From positions 1 to 64,000 of the forward strand of contig NZ_LGDD01000288.1 of NCBI RefSeq assembly GCF_001279695.1: 64,000 nt of DNA, read 5' to 3'. The translations under genes were made by a program, and so were the position numbers. Positions 34,972-43,010 of the stretch are shown piece by piece; the stretch's first letter is position 1; each line of letters starts with the position of its first letter. A model generated the notes under the pieces. It was not told the origin of the DNA, ran no database searches, and was given only the letters and a program-made list of their open reading frames with translations. Source of the stretch: Streptomyces sp. WM6378 (GTDB lineage Bacteria; Actinomycetota; Actinomycetes; Streptomycetales; Streptomycetaceae).

Positions 34972-35058
34972 CCGCAGCCGCAGGGCTCCCGCTCAGCGGG
35001 ATCAATGGGTGGCGCCCCGCAGCCGCAGGGCCCCCGCTCAGCCGGATTGCCGGGCGGC
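34972..35058. repeat. Direct duplication of the 3' end of the GT-B-like gene
   Basis: CCGCAGCCGCAGGGCTCCCG plus 22 bases (34972-35013) is repeated with about 80% identity at 35017-35058, a 45-base period. The right copy contains the stop codon and last codons of the minus-strand gene ending at 35038; the left copy is a vestigial duplicate just beyond the stop. Confidence 0.6.
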
Positions 35059-36744
35059 CCGCACCCGCAGGGCGACGTCCTCCGTGCGAGCCGCCCCGAT
35101 CCGCAACGCCACCAGGGCGTCCGTCAAGGGCCCGCCCGCCCGCAGGCGCGCGTAGACCACAGCGGCCGCGAGGCCCGGGTCCAGGGCCGCGCCGGTCGAG
35201 GTGGCCTCGACGATCCGGCCGTCCCGCAGCCCGACCAGGACGCCGCGCGAGTCCGTGGCGACGGCCGTCAGCAGGCAGCCGGGGAATCGCTCCAGGGCGT
35301 CGGCGATCCAGCGCAGGGCGCCAACTGCCGTGGCCGCCCCGCCGGGCCGGACGATCACCGAAGCGCTCTCGGCCAGCCGCCGGTCCGGCTCGTCCTCCGC
35401 GCAGGCCAGGTGGGCGAACGTATCGGCGCCCTCCTCGACGGCGCCGGACACCGAAGCGGGATGGCGCCGGACGGTGACGACGGGCCCCGAGTCGTCGGCG
35501 GACACGGCGGTGGCGACCCGCCACGACCTGCACGGGACGGCGTCGACGTCCGCGCCGCCCAGCGCGGGCGCGCACGGCGCCGCGGTGGCCGGCTCGGGCA
35601 GCTCCATGAGGCCGTACAGCGCGCTGCGGAGCCGGGCGTGCGCCTGCCCCGGCTCCGCGAAGGCGCGCTCGGCGACGGGGGAGTAGCGCTGCGGCGCGTG
35701 CGCGCGGACGGCTTCCTCGACCTGCCCGGCCAGATCGGCGCGCGGGTCGAGGCGCGGTGCGAGCCGGGCCAGGTCGAAGGCCGCCGTGCCCGGCACCGCG
35801 TCAGGGCCGAACGCGGCGAGCAGTACGGGGATGTCGAGGCACGCCCCGTACAGCGTCACCGATCCGTGGTCGCCGATCACCAGGTCGGCGGCGACGAGCG
35901 CGGGCCGCCAGGCGTGCACCGGCGGCACGAGCAGCAGCCCCGCGTCGAGGGCGGCCGCCTGAAGCGTGCGGATCTGCCAACTCCCGTGCCCCGCCCAGAC
36001 GTTGGGGTGGACGACCAGGGCGACCCGGTACTCGTCGTACGGCAGCGCGCGGAGCAGCCGGGCCGGCAGCTCCGGGTCCTGCCCGACGAGGGAGGTGGGC
36101 CCCCAGGTGGAGCTGACCACGACGAGCCGCCGCCCGTCGCCGACCCCCAACTCCCTTCGATGGACGCCCCGTTGGCGCATCGCGCCGAGGAGCTCGTCGA
36201 AGCACGGGTCGCCGACCGGGAGCGTGCGCCCGGCGGTCTTGGGGTGTGCGGCGAGCAGCTGCTCCTCCTGCTCCGGGTGCGAAACGGCCAGCCAGGCCCG
36301 CCCGGCCTCAAGGAGCGCATCCGGTACGAGCCCGGAAAGCCGCTCCCGCGCACTGCGGGAATCGGGCACCAGCTTCTGGAACCCCACCCCGTGCGGCAGC
36401 ACAAGCACCGGGCAGTCGCCGTCCGGCACGTCGATGTTCTCGCTGGCGGTGACGATGAGGTCGGGGCTGATGCGGCCGAGCTGCTCCCAGGGCATGACCC
36501 GGCACCCGGCATCGTGGAGCAGTTGCAGCACGCCGTCGCTGAAGGCGGACGTCAGATCGTAGGCGAACACGACGGAGACACGGCTGTCGTCGCGCACCAG
36601 GGTGGGCAGGCACTCAAGGACGCGGACGGTCGACGTCACCGTACGGGCGGCCACGACCAGGGTCTTCTCGGCACGGAAGGTGCGCCACCGGTGGGCATCG
36701 GGCCCGACCGGAACGCGAAGGGGCTGGCTAGGGTGCATGGCCAC
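35038..36744 (-). CDS. GT-B-like protein related to CDP-glycerol glycerophosphotransferases, function unknown
   Basis: A 568-residue protein. Residues about 28-400 look like a GT-B glycosyl/glycerophosphotransferase: an N-terminal Rossmann half (VVAARTVTSTVRVLECLPTLV, VLVLPHGVGFQKL, WLAVSHPEQEEQLLAAHP), then VVVSSTWGPTSLVGQDPELPARLLRALP, VALVVHPNVWAGHG and VAADLVIGDHGSVTLYGACLDIPVLLA, the donor-site region similar to teichoic-acid polymerases. The C-terminal 170 residues are unlike any family I recognise. No membrane segment or signal is seen. It is a lone gene, so the acceptor is unknown. The GTG at 36744 is preceded by TAGCTT and 6 bases, a leaderless arrangement; a 7-bp repeat tract lies immediately upstream. 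Confidence 0.7.
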   Translation of the reverse strand: MAMHPSQPLRVPVGPDAHRWRTFRAEKTLVVAARTVTSTVRVLECLPTLVRDDSRVSVVFAYDLTSAFSDGVLQLLHDAGCRVMPWEQLGRISPDLIVTASENIDVPDGDCPVLVLPHGVGFQKLVPDSRSARERLSGLVPDALLEAGRAWLAVSHPEQEEQLLAAHPKTAGRTLPVGDPCFDELLGAMRQRGVHRRELGVGDGRRLVVVSSTWGPTSLVGQDPELPARLLRALPYDEYRVALVVHPNVWAGHGSWQIRTLQAAALDAGLLLVPPVHAWRPALVAADLVIGDHGSVTLYGACLDIPVLLAAFGPDAVPGTAAFDLARLAPRLDPRADLAGQVEEAVRAHAPQRYSPVAERAFAEPGQAHARLRSALYGLMELPEPATAAPCAPALGGADVDAVPCRSWRVATAVSADDSGPVVTVRRHPASVSGAVEEGADTFAHLACAEDEPDRRLAESASVIVRPGGAATAVGALRWIADALERFPGCLLTAVATDSRGVLVGLRDGRIVEATSTGAALDPGLAAAVVYARLRAGGPLTDALVALRIGAARTEDVALRVRAARQSG

Positions 36745-36750
36745 CCCGAA

Positions 36751-36756
36751 AAGCTA
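36751..36756 (-). promoter_or_regulatory. Leaderless-type -10 box of the GT-B-like gene
   Basis: Minus-strand TAGCTT-TTCGGG-GTG. The expected -35 position, 17-18 bases further upstream, falls at the edge of the heptamer repeat tract (36774 onward). Confidence 0.55.
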
Positions 36757-36773
36757 CGCGCCGACCGCCCCAC

Positions 36774-36857
36774 TCGCGGCTCGCGGCTCGCGGCTCGCGG
36801 CTCGCGGCTCGCGGCTCGCGGCTCGCGGCTCGCGGCTCGCGGCTCGCGGCTCGCGGC
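36774..36857. repeat. Perfect heptanucleotide tandem repeat, 12 copies
   Basis: The unit TCGCGGC is repeated 12 times without a single mismatch (84 bases). It is intergenic, between tsaD (ends 37014) and the GT-B-like gene (starts 36744), with its left edge where the -35 element of the GT-B-like promoter should lie. Such perfect short repeats are prone to slipped-strand copy-number change. Confidence 0.95.
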
Positions 36858-37013
36858 CATCGTCGCCTTATCGTCTTTCAAGCTGCGCCACAACCTTTCG
36901 GACGGACCTCGGCCGCACTGGCGCGCCTGACTCCCCGTCAACTGGCGCATGCTACCTGCCCGTCCCGCAAGACACTCGCCGGCCCGGCGCCGACCGGGGG
37001 AAGCCCGCCGCCG

Positions 37014-38075
37014 TCAGGCGACCCGCACGCCCCGGGCGACCGGATGCAGGGCCGCGTACTCCAGCGGGGCGGACGGGTCGATGGAGACGTCCAGTGGGGC
37101 CGGCTCCGCGCCCGCGCGGACCAGCAGGTCGCCCACCGCCGCGATCATCGCGCCGTTGTCGGTGCACAGGCCGAGCGGCGGCACCCGCAGGGTGATCCCG
37201 GCGGCCGCGCAGCGCTGCTCGGCGAGGGAGCGTACGCGGGAGTTCGCGGCGACCCCGCCCACCACGACCAGGGTGTCGACCCCGTGCGTGCGGCAGGCGT
37301 CCACCGCCTTGCGGGTCAGTACGTCGGCGATCGCCTCCTGGAGAGCCGCCGAGCCGTCGGCGACGGGGAGTTCGGCGCCCGCGTGCCGCTCGGCCCAGCG
37401 GGCGGCGGCCGTCTTGAGCCCGGAGAAGGAGAAGGCGTACGGGTCGTCGCGCGGCCCGGTCAGCGGCCGGGGGAAGGTGACCGCGCCCGCGTCGCCGCCC
37501 CGGGCCGCCCGGTCGATGGCGGGGCCGCCCGGGTAGGGCAGCCCGAAGACGCGGGCCACCTTGTCGAAGCACTCGCCCGCCGCGTCGTCCAGCGTGTCCC
37601 CGAGATGCGTGATCGGGTCGCGCGCCAGGTCGCGCACGAGCAGGAGCGAGGTGTGGCCGCCGGACACGATGAGCACCATGCACGGGTCGGGCAGCGGGCC
37701 GTGCTCCAGGGTGTCGGCCGCGACGTGACCGGCGAGGTGGTGGACTCCGTACAGCGGTACGTCCAGGGCGTACGCCAGTCCCTTCGCGCCCGCGAGGCCG
37801 ACCTGGAGGGCGCCGGACAGGCCGGGCCCGGTGGTCACGGCGACCGCGCCGATGTCGGACATCCGCAGCCCGGCGTCCTCCAGCGCCCGGTGCACGACCG
37901 GGGTGAAGGAGTGGACGTGGGCGCGGGCGGCGATCTCCGGCACGACCCCGCCGTAGCGGGCGTGCTCGTCCATGCTCGACGCCACCGCATGGCCGAGCAG
38001 CCGCCCGTTCCGCACGAGACCGGCCCCGGTCTCGTCGCAGGACGACTCGATCCCGAGCACCACTGGAAACCCCAC
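37014..38075 (-). CDS. tsaD: tRNA N6-adenosine threonylcarbamoyltransferase
   Basis: A 353-residue TsaD (Gcp/YgjD) protein, which transfers the threonylcarbamoyl group to A37 of ANN-decoding tRNAs together with TsaB and TsaE (not in this window). The ASKHA-fold motifs are [13 protein letters not shown], the metal-binding HHLAGH (His113 and His117), [62 protein letters not shown] and [10 protein letters not shown]. The GTG at 38075 has GGAAGGGG 8 bases upstream; another in-frame GTG at 38099 would add 8 residues. It is usually the last gene of the tsaE-tsaB-rimI-tsaD group, but here the upstream neighbour diverges. Confidence 0.95.
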   Translation of the reverse strand: MGFPVVLGIESSCDETGAGLVRNGRLLGHAVASSMDEHARYGGVVPEIAARAHVHSFTPVVHRALEDAGLRMSDIGAVAVTTGPGLSGALQVGLAGAKGLAYALDVPLYGVHHLAGHVAADTLEHGPLPDPCMVLIVSGGHTSLLLVRDLARDPITHLGDTLDDAAGECFDKVARVFGLPYPGGPAIDRAARGGDAGAVTFPRPLTGPRDDPYAFSFSGLKTAAARWAERHAGAELPVADGSAALQEAIADVLTRKAVDACRTHGVDTLVVVGGVAANSRVRSLAEQRCAAAGITLRVPPLGLCTDNGAMIAAVGDLLVRAGAEPAPLDVSIDPSAPLEYAALHPVARGVRVA

Positions 38076-38104
38076 CCCGAACACCCCTTCCGCCTGCACT
38101 GCCG

Positions 38105-38127
38105 TTATTGCAAGTAGTTCGCAATAA
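38105..38127. promoter_or_regulatory. Inverted repeat TTATTGC-N9-GCAATAA
   Basis: A perfect 7-bp-arm inverted repeat in the divergent region between tsaD and the cytochrome b gene. Its AT-rich arms stand out in this GC-rich background, and the inner TTGCAA/TTCGCAA resembles operators of dimeric metal- or redox-responsive repressors. No regulator is assigned. Confidence 0.5.
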
Positions 38128-38266
38128 GGATAGGGGCGTCGGGGAGGGCGGGACCCCGAGCTAAGTGGGGAAGTGTCCCCGGTTAGTATTCGGGCGTCGG
38201 CAAGGGGGTCGAGTGATCAAGCCCTGCCGGCGTCCGACGTGCGCGTCTTCAGCGAGGGGGTTCGGG

Positions 38267-39826
38267 ATGGCAGGCCGTGGAGAGCGGGTCGCCGACTGGG
38301 CGGACGGGCGGGTGGGCCTCCACCGGCTCGCCAAGAGCAACATGCGCAAGATCTTTCCGGACCACTGGTCGTTCATGCTGGGCGAGATCTGTCTGTACAG
38401 CTTCGTCGTCATCATCCTGACCGGCGTCTATCTGACGCTGTTCTTCAAGCCGAGCATGGTGGAGGTCGTCTACGACGGCTCGTACGTCCCGCTCAACGGC
38501 CAGAAGGTCTCCGAGGCCTTCGACTCCACGATGCGCATCAGCTTCGAGGTGCGCGGCGGGCTGCTGATCCGGCAGATCCACCACTGGGCGGCCCTGATCT
38601 TCATCGCGGCGATGTTCGTGCACATGATGCGGGTGTTCTTCACCGGCGCCTTCCGCAAGCCCCGCGAGGTCAACTGGCTGTTCGGCTTCGGCCTGTTGTT
38701 CCTCGGCATGCTGGACGGCTTCTTCGGCTACTCGCTCCCCGACGACCTGCTCTCCGGCACGGGCATCCGCTTCATCGAGGGCGTGATCCTGTCGGTGCCG
38801 GTGGTCGGAACGTACATCCAAATGCTCCTGTTCGGCGGGGAGTTCCCGGGTGCGGACATCATTCCGCGCTTCTACGGCCTGCATGTCCTGCTCATCCCGG
38901 GCATCATGCTGGGCCTGCTCGTGGCCCATCTGATCCTGGTCTTCTTCCACAAGCACACGCAGTTCGCCGGGCCCGGCCGCACCGAGAAGAACGTGGTCGG
39001 CATGCCGCTCCTTCCGGTGTACGCGGCGAAGGCGGGCGGCTTCTTCTTCCTGGTGTTCGGGGTCACGGCGGTGGTGGCCGCGATCGCTTCCATCAACCCG
39101 ATCTGGGCGTTCGGCCCGTACCGCCCCGACCAGGTCTCCACCGGCGCCCAGCCCGACTGGTACATGGGCTTCGCGGAGGGGCTGATCCGCGTGATGCCGG
39201 GCTGGGAGATCAACGCGTGGGGCCACACCCTGGCCCTCGGCGTCCTCATCCCGTTCCTCCTCTTCCCGACGATCCTCGGCCTGATCGCGGTCCATCCCTT
39301 CGTGGAGGCGTGGATCACCAAGGACGCGCGCGAGCACCACCTCCTCGACCGGCCGCGCAACGCCCCCGTACGCACGGCGCTCGGTGCGGCCTGGATCAGC
39401 CTGTACGTGGTGACCCTGGCCGGCGGCGGCAACGACCTGTTCGCCACCCACTTCCACCTCTCGCTGAACGCGATGACCTGGACGGTGCGGACCGGCTTCT
39501 TCGTGGTGCCGGTACTCGTCTTCGAGCTCACCCGCCGCTGGTGCCTCGGCCTCCAACGCCGCGACCGCGACCTGGTGCTGCACGGCAGGGAGACCGGCCG
39601 CATCAGGAAGCTGCCGCACGGCGAGTACGTCGAGGTGCACGAGCCGCTGCCCGCGGAGCGGCTGCACACCCTGACCGCGCACGAACAGCCCGAACCGCTC
39701 GCCGACGGGAAGTCGCTGCGGGCCCGGCTGTCCCGCGCGTACTTCGGCGCGGGCGGCCAGGTCGCGAAGGCGACGCCGCAGGAGCGCGAGAGCCTCGACG
39801 CCGGGCGCGGGGGCGCCGGACATTGA
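38267..39826 (+). CDS. Second cytochrome b subunit (QcrB paralogue) without qcrA/qcrC
   Basis: A 519-residue membrane protein of the actinobacterial QcrB family. The bis-heme ligands are in RQIHHWAALIFIAAMFVHMMRV and GLHVLLIPGIMLGLLVAHLILV, the Qo-site motif appears as PDWYMG, and the C-terminal helices (LALGVLIPFLLFPTILGLIAVHPF) are present. A polar C-terminal tail of about 90 residues follows. The normal bc1 locus has qcrC-qcrA-qcrB beside cytochrome oxidase genes; here the gene stands alone. It could replace the main QcrB under some conditions or form a different complex. GAGGGGG precedes the ATG by about 7 bases; the frame extends upstream to 38165 but without support. Confidence 0.88.
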   Translation: MAGRGERVADWADGRVGLHRLAKSNMRKIFPDHWSFMLGEICLYSFVVIILTGVYLTLFFKPSMVEVVYDGSYVPLNGQKVSEAFDSTMRISFEVRGGLLIRQIHHWAALIFIAAMFVHMMRVFFTGAFRKPREVNWLFGFGLLFLGMLDGFFGYSLPDDLLSGTGIRFIEGVILSVPVVGTYIQMLLFGGEFPGADIIPRFYGLHVLLIPGIMLGLLVAHLILVFFHKHTQFAGPGRTEKNVVGMPLLPVYAAKAGGFFFLVFGVTAVVAAIASINPIWAFGPYRPDQVSTGAQPDWYMGFAEGLIRVMPGWEINAWGHTLALGVLIPFLLFPTILGLIAVHPFVEAWITKDAREHHLLDRPRNAPVRTALGAAWISLYVVTLAGGGNDLFATHFHLSLNAMTWTVRTGFFVVPVLVFELTRRWCLGLQRRDRDLVLHGRETGRIRKLPHGEYVEVHEPLPAERLHTLTAHEQPEPLADGKSLRARLSRAYFGAGGQVAKATPQERESLDAGRGGAGH

Positions 39827-39979
39827 ACGGGGTGCGGTTGCGGACGTCGATGCGCGCCGGGGTCGGTCAGCCGGCCCGCGCCCGGCTGCGGCACGGGCCG
39901 GCCGGGACGGTGGGGGCCTGATCGGCAGGGCCCGGCAACCGGGGAGGGGTCCTCGTTTCCCGTTGTAGGGTCTGGCCCC

Positions 39980-40708
39980 ATGGCCCCGCCGGAGAATGAG
40001 CAGCAGAACCACCAGCAACAGAACCGTCAGAACCAGAACCATCAGAACCAGAACCAGAAAAAGCCCGCACCCCTGCGGCGGGACGCGCTGCGGAACCGGG
40101 AGCTGCTGGTGGCGGCGGCGCGGGAACTGTTCGCTGAGCAGGGGATCAACGTCCCGCTGGACGAGATCGCGAAGCGCGCGGGGGTGGGCAACGCGACGCT
40201 GTACCGGCGCTTCCCGGCCCGGGGCGACCTGGTGGAGGCGGTCTTCCACGACGACCTGGCCGCGGTGATGGCCTCCGGCGAGAGGGCGCGCCTGGCGGAC
40301 GACGCGTGGGGCGCGCTGACCACGTACCTGGAAGGCGTGTGCGCGCTGCTGGCCCGGGACCGGGGCGTCGGCGACCTAATGACCACGGGCATCGAGGGCG
40401 CCCCGACCCTGGACGCGATCCACGCCCACAACCACGCGACCCTGAGCGGGTTGATGCGCCGGGCGGCCGAGGACGGCGAACTGCGCACGGACGTGGTCAC
40501 GGAAGACCTCCTCTTCGCCCTGAGCGCCCTGGGCACCTCGCTCCCCGCGATCGAATCAGTCCGCCCGGGCTCCTGGCGCCGCCACCTGGCCCTCCTCCTG
40601 GACGGCTTCCGAGCAGCGGCTCAACGCCCACTGCCGGAGCGGGCGTTGACAGCCGAGGAAACGAACCTCGTGCATCGCGAGCTGGGGGGTGAGCCGCCGG
40701 AGCTGTGA
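39980..40708 (+). CDS. TetR/AcrR family regulator with Gln/Asn-rich N-terminal extension
   Basis: A 242-residue TetR-type repressor. The HTH (about residues 36-82) reads NRELLVAAARELFAEQGINVPLDEIAKRAGVGNATLYRRFPARGDLVEAVF. A helical ligand domain (85-220) of the type called SbtR-like C-terminal follows. The first 27 residues are exceptional: ENEQQNHQQQNRQNQNHQNQ and NQKK, almost only Gln, Asn and His, encoded by a CAGAAC-type repeat. TAGGGT lies 8 bases before the ATG and no ribosome-binding site is visible. Target genes are unknown; the upstream cytochrome b gene is a candidate. A start at Met inside the HTH is not available, so the extension is probably translated. Confidence 0.88.
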   Translation: MAPPENEQQNHQQQNRQNQNHQNQNQKKPAPLRRDALRNRELLVAAARELFAEQGINVPLDEIAKRAGVGNATLYRRFPARGDLVEAVFHDDLAAVMASGERARLADDAWGALTTYLEGVCALLARDRGVGDLMTTGIEGAPTLDAIHAHNHATLSGLMRRAAEDGELRTDVVTEDLLFALSALGTSLPAIESVRPGSWRRHLALLLDGFRAAAQRPLPERALTAEETNLVHRELGGEPPEL

Positions 40709-40919
40709 GGGCCTCACTCCGTCAGGTGGGCGAGGAGGGCGGGTCGGCGCGCCCGCGCGGGCGGCGGTGAGCCCGCGTGAACCTGACGCGGCCCGGCATG
40801 CCGCTGTCGGTGCCGCGCGGGCGAGGGCGACGACGCCGCGGGTGCGCACCCGTCCCGCCAGCGGCCCGGCCAACCCTTACGCCCGTTCTACCCGGCTTTC
40901 GCTAGCCTGCCCCCGACCA

Positions 40920-40946
40920 GCAAAAAGGCCCTCCCGGAGGAGGGCC
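40920..40946 (-). terminator. Terminator of tRNA-Arg
   Basis: Minus strand: GGCCCTCC (40946-40939) pairs with GGAGGGCC (40934-40927) around a 4-base loop and is followed by TTTTTG. A classical intrinsic terminator about 20 bases after the tRNA 3' end. Confidence 0.9.
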
Positions 40947-40967
40947 AAATCGGCACTGGCGCGGATG

Positions 40968-41040
40968 CGCCCCCGGCAGGACTCGAACCTGCGGCCAAGC
41001 GCTTAGAAGGCGCCTGCTCTATCCACTGAGCTACGGGGGC
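40968..41040 (-). tRNA. tRNA-Arg (anticodon TCT)
   Basis: A 73-nucleotide cloverleaf: acceptor GCCCCCG with CGGGGGC and discriminator G, D-arm GCTCAGTGGATAGAGC, anticodon loop CTTCTAA giving TCT (reads AGA), and T-arm GCAGGTTCGAGTCCTGC. CCA is not encoded, as usual for Streptomyces. AGA is a rare codon in this genome type. Confidence 0.95.
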
Positions 41041-41405
41041 CGGATGGGGCCTCGGTGGCCTGGAGCCCCGGGCGGGCAAGGACGGAGGTCCGGGACGGGT
41101 CCCGGGCCGATGACCTTGCCGGGGACAAGGATAGGGCTCCTGTCACCTCGTCCCGGTTGCTTCACCTGCGTGGCACGATGTGGAGGTTCGGTGAAGCGAA
41201 CCGATAATCGCAGGCAGGTGCGAATCATGCAGCGCTTTTGACGCTCGCGGCGCAGGGTGTTGTGCACTCGTTATGCCTGCGTCCCACTCGTCCCGTGTGT
41301 CCCATGTGTCCATTCGGCATGTCCTGGCGGCCTACGGACGCGCGCGGAAGTGGCCATACGCTTCAAAAAGGCGGCAAAATTGGGCATTCTTCGCATGTGG
41401 TGACC
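41041..41405. other. Gene-free stretch between tRNA-Arg and the dynamin pair
   Basis: This 365-base gap separates the divergent tRNA and the first GTPase gene. It contains GCTTCACC-N23-GGTGAAGC (41159-41197), an inverted repeat, and GC-rich text with repeated GTGTCCC words (41282-41312). TATCCT on the minus strand near 41133 is a possible tRNA -10. CATTCT-TCGCAT-GTG near 41386 resembles a weak leaderless start for the GTPase. No protein gene is convincing here. Confidence 0.5.
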
Positions 41406-43010
41406 ATGGACGTACGGCCTCAGCTCATCGACGCACTCTCCGCCCTGCGCGACAGTGTCGCCGCCGTGCGTCTCCCGCTGCCCCTGCCGGGTGCTCCACG
41501 CGCCCGGCAGACGCGCAGCGAGCTGCTCGCACAGCTCGACGACTATCTGCTGCCCCGGCTCAAGGATCCTGAAGCCCCTCTGCTGGCTGTTATCGGCGGG
41601 TCGACGGGGGCGGGGAAGTCCACCTTGGTCAACTCCCTTGTGGGGAGGCGGGTCAGCCAGGCCGGGGTGCTGAGGCCCACCACTCGTACGCCCGTCCTCG
41701 TGTGCCACCCCGACGACAAGGACTGGTTCGCGGGGGCGCGGGTGCTGCCCGAACTCACCCGCGTCTGGCTGCCGCAGCAGCAGGACGACGCCGAAGCGGA
41801 CGAGTTGCCCGGCGGGGACGACGACGGGGCCGTACGCGTCGAGACCGCCACCACGCTGCCCCGCGGGCTCGCGCTCCTGGACGCGCCGGACATCGACTCA
41901 CTGGTCGTCAGCAACCGCATCCTGGCCGCCGAACTCATCTGCGCCGCCGACGTATGGGTCATGGTCACCACCGCCTCCCGGTACGCCGACGCGGTGCCCT
42001 GGCACCTGCTGCGTACCGCCAAGGAGTACGACGCCACGCTCGTCACCGTGCTCGACCGGGTGCCGCACCCGGTGCTCGGCGAAGTGTCGCGGCAGTACGG
42101 GGCGTTGCTCACCAAGGCCGGGCTCGGGGACGTGCCGCGGTTCACCGTGCCCGAACTGCCCGAGTCCGCCGGGGCCTCGCACGGGCTGCTGCCCGCCACC
42201 GCGGTCGCGGCCCTGCGCGCCTGGCTCACCCACCGCAGCCAGGACCCGGCCGCCCGCCAGCAGGCCGTGGCCCGTACCGCGTCGGGCGCCATCGAGTCGC
42301 TCAACGCGCGGATGCCGGAGCTCGCTTCGGCCGTCGCCGCCCAGTACGCCGCCGCCGTACGCCTCACCGGCGCGGTCGAGGACGCGTACGCCAAGGAAGG
42401 CGCCCGGGTGCGGCGGCGGTTGCAGGCCGGCGGGGTGCTCGCCGGGGACGCGCTCACCCGCTGGCGCGCCCACCCCGGCGGCGCCTCCTCCGCCGAGCTC
42501 CTGGACGCGCTCGTGGACAGCCTCGCCGAACTGCTGCGGTGCGCGGCCGCGGCCGCCGATGAACGCGTCCGTGAGGCGTGGGCGCGCGAGCCGGCCGCCG
42601 GTGGGTTCGACGGCGACGTACGCCACCGGGATCCGGAGGACCGGATCGGGCTCGCCGTGCGGCGCTGGCGCAGGGTCCTCGAAGAGCTGGCCGAGGAGGA
42701 AGTGCGGGAGATGGAACGCTCGCTGGCCCCCGACCCCGAGACCGTGGCGGCGCTGCTCGCGGCCGCGCTGCTCGGCGGGCGGCGGGCCCGCAGGGCGGGC
42801 GAGCGGCTCGCCGAGCGGATCGGCGCCCAGGGCGCGCTGCGACTCAGCGACAAGGGCAGCGAACTCGTCGCCACGTACATCGACCAGGTGCTCGGCGCCG
42901 AGCGCGAGCGCCGGCTCGCGCCGCTGGACGCCCTTGAGGTGACGCCCGAGCCGCAGGCCGGGCTGATCGCCGCACTGTCCATGGTGCAGAAGGAGAGGAA
43001 AGCGGCATGA
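41406..43010 (+). CDS. dynA: Dynamin-like GTPase, probable DynA
   Basis: A 534-residue large GTPase (annotated elsewhere as YfjP-like or ABC protein). The P-loop [10 protein letters not shown] is at residues 64-73, the switch text is [15 protein letters not shown], the G3-like motif is LLDAPDIDS and [13 protein letters not shown] marks the base-recognition strand. The C-terminal 250 residues are helical (stalk-like), with no clear membrane helix. The next gene, overlapping by ATGA, encodes a second such GTPase with two membrane helices. A soluble/membrane dynamin pair in one operon matches Streptomyces DynA/DynB, which stabilise FtsZ rings in sporulation septation. The start at 41406 is chosen by homology to the following protein's layout; GTG at 41397 is possible. 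Confidence 0.75.
   Translation: MDVRPQLIDALSALRDSVAAVRLPLPLPGAPRARQTRSELLAQLDDYLLPRLKDPEAPLLAVIGGSTGAGKSTLVNSLVGRRVSQAGVLRPTTRTPVLVCHPDDKDWFAGARVLPELTRVWLPQQQDDAEADELPGGDDDGAVRVETATTLPRGLALLDAPDIDSLVVSNRILAAELICAADVWVMVTTASRYADAVPWHLLRTAKEYDATLVTVLDRVPHPVLGEVSRQYGALLTKAGLGDVPRFTVPELPESAGASHGLLPATAVAALRAWLTHRSQDPAARQQAVARTASGAIESLNARMPELASAVAAQYAAAVRLTGAVEDAYAKEGARVRRRLQAGGVLAGDALTRWRAHPGGASSAELLDALVDSLAELLRCAAAAADERVREAWAREPAAGGFDGDVRHRDPEDRIGLAVRRWRRVLEELAEEEVREMERSLAPDPETVAALLAAALLGGRRARRAGERLAERIGAQGALRLSDKGSELVATYIDQVLGAERERRLAPLDALEVTPEPQAGLIAALSMVQKERKAA

Noticed and set aside
36774..36857. CRISPR-like array
   Set aside because: The 7-bp units are contiguous without spacers; no cas genes are present.
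36636..36950. Minus-strand frame reading through the heptamer repeat (ASREPRA repeats)
   Set aside because: A 7-bp unit gives a 21-bp, 7-residue period in any frame. The frame has no ribosome-binding site or homology and overlaps the start of the GT-B-like gene.
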